Shown here: positions 6,644 through 10,462 of the stretch, one piece after another
Numbering within the stretch: position 1 is the first letter of the stretch
Layout: every line of letters starts with the position of its first letter
Origin: JAQBDA01 sp032124675
GTDB taxonomy: Bacteria > Chloroflexota > Anaerolineae > Anaerolineales > UBA4823
Length of the DNA stretch: 10,462 nt
Direction: 5' to 3'
Assembly: GCA_032124675.1 (NCBI GenBank)
Contig: JAQBDA010000164.1
Span: forward strand, 1 to 10,462
Position numbers and translations under genes: made by a program
The notes under the pieces: model-generated
Databases searched by the model: none
What the model was told of the DNA's origin: nothing
Seen by the model: the letters and a program-made list of their open reading frames with translations, nothing else

Positions 6644-9171
6644 TTTGGCAGCACCTCATAAATCCTGACCCGGTCCTGGCTGTAGACCGGATGGTAATTT
6701 GGGCTGGATTCCAACGCCTGCATGTCGAAATTGAACTGCCCGAAGAAGCTGACCTGGCCCTGCTGCTGCCCGATGTAGACGTGGGTTACCCCGCGTTGGT
6801 GCAGTTCCTGAATCACGTCCGGGTGGTCGATGCCTTTGGCTTGTATCTGCTTATACAGGTCATTGATCCAATCCCGGTAGCCGGGCCAGGGCTCCTGCTC
6901 GAACGAGTAGTTCATCGGCGGGATGGTCGTCTGGCGACCGGCGAGCAGCGGCAGCCACCAGCCGCCGTCGGTACCCACGGATGCTGTGTCGTAGAAAGTC
7001 AGGTGCGCGTTCACCAGGAAGCGCGCCTCGGCTGGCAGGTTGTCCTGGACCCACTGGAAGGCGCGCAGGTCGGGAGAGAGCACCAGTGCGTGACTGGCAA
7101 TATCCACGTCACCCAGCCGCTGTCTGGCTCCCCACATACCGGTCATAACTACTGCAGCGGCTATCATGGGACATAAATATCTGAACCAATGTTGTGGTCT
7201 CAGCCAGGTCTTCTGCGTCTCCACACTGGAGGCGGCGCGTTCAGCGATCTCCATTCCCCAGCCGGCTGCTGCCCCGCAGATGACCGAAGCAGGGATGTAA
7301 GCCGCGATCAGCACTGCAAAGGCAGTGATGGCGCCTTTGCCCGGCAGCCCGAACCAGGTAGGTTCTCCGGCGATCCACACCAGCCACCACCACAGGCTGA
7401 CCAGCAGCAGCCCGCGCTCTCTGCGCCACAGGCCCCACCCGATCACGACCGGCAGGAACAGCCACACCAGCGCAGGCAGGTAAGCGAAGATATCCCCGAC
7501 AACCTCGCCGAAGGTCAGCCCGGCGGCAGCCTGGGTAGCAGAGGCTGAAAGCGTGGCCGAGAAGATATCCAAGATCCGGCCCGAGAACACCCGCACCAGC
7601 CAGGGCAGGAACAGCAGCCCGGCGAGCAGGATGATGATCCCCGAGCGGCGTAGGATATTGACTGCGCTATCCTTCCTCAGATAAATGATCCAGTATGCCA
7701 CCAGGAACAGCCCGGCGATGATCACCACCCGCAAGTGGGTGAGCGCCAGACCTGCCAGGGCTATAGATGCCAGGGCAGGCAGCTTCCAGCCATCACTCTC
7801 CGCTTCCAAACTGTCCCAGACCAGGTAGATTGCAGCGACCAATATCACCTGCCCGGCGAGCTGGGTATAGCGACCCCAGTTAACATAGTGCATCGGCATG
7901 GGTACCAGCAGCCCGGCCAGCAAGACGGCAACCACCCCCGCCCACGGGCTGCGTCCCAGGCGGGTTGCCAGCGGATACAGGCACAGCACTGCCAGCCCGT
8001 TTACCAGCTGCCCGGTCCACAGTGTGGCGGCAGGCATGTCCAGACCTGTGATGTAGTGAAGACCGGCTGTCAGGGTGTGGAAGCCGAAATGGTAGGTAAA
8101 AGTCTGCATGTCGGCATAGGGTGCCCACGAGCTGAACAGTCCGCCGTTATCGACCAGGAGCCGGGCAATCAGGGTGTGATGGTACGAGTCACCCCACATC
8201 GGTATTGGCAGCATGCGCACCGGCCAGAAGCGGCTGGCGAAGAGCAGTCCGAGCAGTGCGAGAAACGCCAGGTCTGCGGCAGGGGGAAGCCGCAGGCGAC
8301 CCGGTAGGTTGACCTTTCCACCTCCGCTGCGATAGGATTTGATCAGGAGGTATGCGGCGGCCAGCAGCGGCGGCAGCCAGGCGTATAAGGCTCCCAGGTG
8401 CAGCCCGATTAAATCCGTGTACAGGTAGATCAAGGGATACAGCGCCAGGCTTGTTCCGGCAGCCAGCCCCAACTTCTCCGGCCAGCGATGCTTGCCCCAC
8501 TTCGGGTACAGCCAGGAGAGGAGCGCCCACCCAGGCAGCACATACAGGGCGAAACCGGCTGCCATCAGACCGAGCCAGAATGCCATCTCCCGCGGCAGAC
8601 CCAGAGCAGCCAGGCGTGGGTCATAGACCAGGCGGAAAGTAAGCTGGGTATCCTCAACCGGTCGCCCGTCCTGGTAGGCTGAGCCACTGGTATAGCTGTA
8701 CCCCGGGGCAGCAGCCACCTGGTAGCTGCCAGTTCCGGTCAAATCCAAATTGAAGTAGTAATCCTGGCGGGCGGAGTCATCGATAGGTGGGAAGTTGAAG
8801 CGGTAGTACCCGCTGTGGTCGACTTTTTCCAGGGGCAGCCGGGCTGTGCGCACAGTCTGCCCATCCAGCGGGTTGTCAGACAGTGTCAGGCTAATCTCTC
8901 CCGATCCCGGCTCCTGCGGGTTAAGGTTGACCGCCACACTCTGCAAACCATCATGGCGTGCCAGGAAAGTCTGCCCGGGACTGCTGCCAGCAGAGATTGG
9001 CAGCGCGGCGGTTATCGCCGGTTGTTCTTGCCTCACCAGCGGCGAGCAGCCCGCCAGCATTAAAAATATACAGAGACTGGCGGATAGAATAATAACCCTG
9101 AGATTATTTACAAGCAGGGTAGCGGCTTGTTTAAGGGCGTCGGGTTGGGGTAGGAGGGGCAGCCAGTACAT
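6640..9171 (-). CDS. Large multi-spanning GT-C-like membrane protein with extracytoplasmic N-terminal domain
   Basis: The 843-residue product has an N-terminal hydrophobic segment (24-41), an extracytoplasmic beta-type domain (about 43-190, with GQTFLARHDGLQSVAVNL and YYRFNFPPIDDSARQDYYF), about ten or more membrane helices (197-680) and a soluble C-terminal domain (about 690-843). An outer loop after the helix near 300-315 carries MWGDSYHHTLIARLL, with Asp328 and His331/332. GT-C enzymes that use polyprenyl-phosphate sugars place a catalytic acidic residue in such a loop, so I infer a GT-C fold. The segment DLRAFQWVQDNLPAEARFLV (701-720) is typical of the C-terminal domain of such bacterial membrane proteins. 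LAGC at 39-42 matches a lipobox, unusual in a polytopic protein. The ATG at 9169-9171 is the only plausible start: the in-frame TGA of the upstream gene ends 30 nt earlier, no other start codon lies between, and no good ribosome binding site is visible. It probably acts on the outer face of the membrane with the GT2 product; the exact reaction is unknown. Confidence 0.75.
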   Translation of the reverse strand: MYWLPLLPQPDALKQAATLLVNNLRVIILSASLCIFLMLAGCSPLVRQEQPAITAALPISAGSSPGQTFLARHDGLQSVAVNLNPQEPGSGEISLTLSDNPLDGQTVRTARLPLEKVDHSGYYRFNFPPIDDSARQDYYFNLDLTGTGSYQVAAAPGYSYTSGSAYQDGRPVEDTQLTFRLVYDPRLAALGLPREMAFWLGLMAAGFALYVLPGWALLSWLYPKWGKHRWPEKLGLAAGTSLALYPLIYLYTDLIGLHLGALYAWLPPLLAAAYLLIKSYRSGGGKVNLPGRLRLPPAADLAFLALLGLLFASRFWPVRMLPIPMWGDSYHHTLIARLLVDNGGLFSSWAPYADMQTFTYHFGFHTLTAGLHYITGLDMPAATLWTGQLVNGLAVLCLYPLATRLGRSPWAGVVAVLLAGLLVPMPMHYVNWGRYTQLAGQVILVAAIYLVWDSLEAESDGWKLPALASIALAGLALTHLRVVIIAGLFLVAYWIIYLRKDSAVNILRRSGIIILLAGLLFLPWLVRVFSGRILDIFSATLSASATQAAAGLTFGEVVGDIFAYLPALVWLFLPVVIGWGLWRRERGLLLVSLWWWLVWIAGEPTWFGLPGKGAITAFAVLIAAYIPASVICGAAAGWGMEIAERAASSVETQKTWLRPQHWFRYLCPMIAAAVVMTGMWGARQRLGDVDIASHALVLSPDLRAFQWVQDNLPAEARFLVNAHLTFYDTASVGTDGGWWLPLLAGRQTTIPPMNYSFEQEPWPGYRDWINDLYKQIQAKGIDHPDVIQELHQRGVTHVYIGQQQGQVSFFGQFNFDMQALESSPNYHPVYSQDRVRIYEVLPK

Positions 9172-9201
9172 CGCGGCGAGGAGGTTCCATGCAGATGACG
9201 C

Positions 9202-10212
9202 TCAACCCAGGGGGGGGGCAGGTGGGGTCTCCGGCGCCTGTTGGGCAACATCCGGCACTCTTGACTGGACCTCGCTGAGCTCGATGCTGCGCATCCGGTA
9301 GAGCACTTCTTCCAGGATTTTGCGGTTGAAAGCAATCAGGTCGGCGACCAGACCAATCAGCAGGACCTGAAAGCCAACGATCAGCAGGGCTGCTGAGAGG
9401 ATCACAGATTGGATGTTACCGGTTCCCTGACCGACGATATAGTTCAGGTAGAAGAAGCGTAGCCCGAGGAACAGCCCCAGCAGGATCATCAGTCCTCCCA
9501 GGAAGGTGAACACCCGCAGCGGGCGGTACATCGTGTAAGCACGCAGGATGGTGGCAGTTGAGTTCAAAATATAGTGGGGGAGGCTGCGCATCAGCCGCGA
9601 AGGGCGTGTCTGCGGGTTGGTACGCACCGGGACGTATTCGACCGCCATCCGCCGTGCGCCTGCCTGGATCAGGGTCTCCAGGGTATAAGAGTACTCGCTC
9701 AGCACCAGAGTGCGCAGGGCGGCCTCACGGCTGATAGCCCGGAAGCCGCTGGTAGCGTCCGGCGTTCTGACACCTGCTGCCTGGGCGATCACCCAACTTC
9801 CAAAACGTTGCAGCTTGCGCTTCATCGGCGAAAAATCCTGCAGCGTGCCCACCCCACGGTCACCTACCACCAGGTCGGCACGGCCGTCCAGGATGGGGGC
9901 GATCAGGCGTTGAATGTCTTCTGCCTGGTACTGGTTGTCGGCGTCGGTGTTGACGATCAGGTCGGCGCCAAATTTCAGGCTGTTCTCCAGACCGACTACG
10001 AACCCGACCGCCAACCCGGAGTGCCTGGGCAGGCTTACAATGTGGTGGATGCCGCTCTGCCGGGCGACCGCGACGGTATCATCCGTGCTGCCATCGTCTA
10101 TCACCAGGTATTCAATTTGATCAATGCCAGGAAGCTGTTTTGGCAGCGCCTGTACGGTCTGGGGAAGGGTCTGCGCTTCGTTGTAGCATGGGATCTGGAT
10201 GATCAGCTTCAC
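9202..10212 (-). CDS. GT2-family polyprenyl-phosphate glycosyltransferase (DPM1/GtrB-like) with two C-terminal membrane helices
   Basis: A 336-residue enzyme expected to transfer a sugar from a nucleotide donor to polyprenyl phosphate at the cytoplasmic face of the membrane. The GT-A domain shows the family landmarks in order: IPCYNEAQTL (7-16), YLVIDDGSTDDT (35-46), the metal-binding DxD as NTDADNQY (Asp90, Asp92), DLVVGDR (113-119) and TSGFRAISREA (154-164). Two membrane helices follow (about 234-256 and 264-290), as in GtrB-type enzymes, then a Pro/Ala-rich tail. The start codon is GTG, not ATG; no in-frame start lies between it and the preceding gene and no ribosome binding site is seen, but an extended -10 sits just upstream. 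A run of nine C bases (9218-9210) encodes part of the final APPLG, directly before the TGA. The next gene begins 30 nt downstream in the same frame. The sugar is not determinable; glucose or mannose are the common cases in the family. Confidence 0.88.
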   Translation of the reverse strand: MKLIIQIPCYNEAQTLPQTVQALPKQLPGIDQIEYLVIDDGSTDDTVAVARQSGIHHIVSLPRHSGLAVGFVVGLENSLKFGADLIVNTDADNQYQAEDIQRLIAPILDGRADLVVGDRGVGTLQDFSPMKRKLQRFGSWVIAQAAGVRTPDATSGFRAISREAALRTLVLSEYSYTLETLIQAGARRMAVEYVPVRTNPQTRPSRLMRSLPHYILNSTATILRAYTMYRPLRVFTFLGGLMILLGLFLGLRFFYLNYIVGQGTGNIQSVILSAALLIVGFQVLLIGLVADLIAFNRKILEEVLYRMRSIELSEVQSRVPDVAQQAPETPPAPPLG

Positions 10213-10219
10213 GTTTGGA

Positions 10220-10228
10220 AGTATACCA
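10220..10228 (-). promoter_or_regulatory. Extended -10 promoter candidate just before the GT2 gene
   Basis: On the minus strand this reads TGG-TATACT, matching the extended -10 pattern TGnTATAaT at all but one position. It ends 7 nt before the GTG at 10212, so transcription would start at or next to the start codon and give a leaderless mRNA. That would fit the lack of a ribosome binding site. No convincing -35 is present (AGAAAT at 17 nt spacing). It lies in the 28-nt gap between two same-strand genes, so it would be an internal operon promoter. Confidence 0.35.
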
Positions 10229-10240
10229 TCGATAAGACCC

Positions 10241-10462
10241 CTATTTCTCGATGAACGGCAGGTAGCGATGGATCCCGTTGCGGATGATCAGCTTATAGCG
10301 CACGTCTTCCCCTGCGGCGCGGCCATCTAGGTGGACCACCTGCAGATAGGCGCTGCTGTTGGCAGCTGCATCCCACTCGAGCTGTGCCACCTTGTTGAAT
10401 CCCGCTGCTTGTGCCTGGTGCAGCAGGGTTGTACCATCGGCCGCGTACAGGCGCAGGATTGC
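10241..10462 (-). CDS. C-terminal end of an exported protein with PPC-like beta domain and YLP tail (partial)
   Basis: Reading from the window edge on the minus strand, a frame is open for 73 codons to TAG at 10243-10241 and has no start codon of its own that would make a sensible gene, so it is the end of a longer gene beyond the window. It begins AILRLYAADGTTLLHQ and continues with QLEWDAAANSSAYLQVVHLDG and EDVRYKLIIRNG. The pattern of 'LRLYdaDGttLL', a central Trp, 'yLqV' and a final 'dvrYkLiI' resembles the bacterial pre-peptidase C-terminal (PPC) beta-sandwich domain of secreted proteins. It ends in HRYLPFIEK, matching the YLP-type tail of copy 2 of the plus-strand pair. The GT2 gene starts 28 nt downstream. 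The main body and therefore the function are not visible. Confidence 0.65.
   Translation of the reverse strand, partial: AILRLYAADGTTLLHQAQAAGFNKVAQLEWDAAANSSAYLQVVHLDGRAAGEDVRYKLIIRNGIHRYLPFIEK

Noticed and set aside
6469..7176. Long plus-strand open frame opposite the large membrane-protein gene (235 codons)
   Set aside because: It lies antisense to well-supported coding sequence, its protein is low in recognisable motifs, and long antisense frames are common in GC-rich genes.
7735..8307. Plus-strand open frame of 190 codons
   Set aside because: It is antisense to the membrane-spanning part of the GT-C-like gene; its Gln/Arg/Pro/Gly-rich composition is that of a shadow of hydrophobic codons.
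9108..9335. Minus-strand 75-codon frame spanning the junction of the GT2 and membrane-protein genes
   Set aside because: It is out of frame with both and Cys/Ser/Pro-rich without pattern; it matters only as the frame reached by slippage at the C9 tract.
10215..10232. Tiny frame ATG GTA TAC TTC CAA ACG TGA ahead of the GT2 gene as a leader peptide
   Set aside because: Six codons with no ribosome binding site and no regulatory codon pattern; the same bases are better read as an extended -10.
9574..10254. Plus-strand open frame of 226 codons
   Set aside because: It is the complement of the GT2 gene, which has all its family motifs on the minus strand.

Overview
The window looks like a piece of a moderately GC-rich bacterial chromosome, most likely from a Chloroflexota/Anaerolineae-type organism. 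That guess rests on the style of its exported proteins: C-terminal beta domains with a 'YSWDGYxWL...HFSLWA' ending, and short C-terminal tails of the form YLP-x-(I/V). It is inferred from family resemblance and not proven here. I see no rRNA, tRNA, CRISPR array, insertion sequence or phage gene.

Layout, plus strand (1 to about 4260): the 3' part of a polytopic membrane protein resembling the C-terminal half of a GT39/ArnT-like GT-C glycosyltransferase (to 889); a short intergenic region with a candidate promoter; then a tandem pair of paralogous secreted proteins (1005-2588 and 2608/2626-4206). The pair shares a Trp/Tyr/Cys-rich core I do not recognise, followed by a beta-rich ZU5-like C-terminal region. 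A strong inverted repeat at 4221-4257 separates this block from the convergent minus-strand genes.

Layout, minus strand (10462 down to 4287), five genes in one orientation: the end of an exported protein with a probable PPC-like beta domain and a YLPFIEK tail (10241-10462, no start in the window); a GT2 polyprenyl-phosphate-sugar-synthase-like enzyme with two C-terminal membrane helices (9202-10212, GTG start); an 843-residue multi-spanning GT-C-like membrane protein with an extracytoplasmic N-terminal domain (6640-9171); and two GT4-family cytoplasmic glycosyltransferases (5498-6643 and 4287-5501). The last three genes are joined by 4-nt ATGA stop/start overlaps, so they are very probably co-transcribed and translationally coupled.

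How it may work together (inference): the GT2 enzyme would load a sugar onto an undecaprenyl-type lipid at the inner face of the membrane, the GT-C-like protein could use lipid-linked sugar on the outer face, and the two GT4 enzymes would extend a glycan with nucleotide sugars inside the cell. The flanking exported proteins could be displayed on, or modified by, the resulting cell-surface glycan. The most novel-looking item is the duplicated secreted protein family, together with the C-terminal tail shared by otherwise unrelated exported proteins on both strands.
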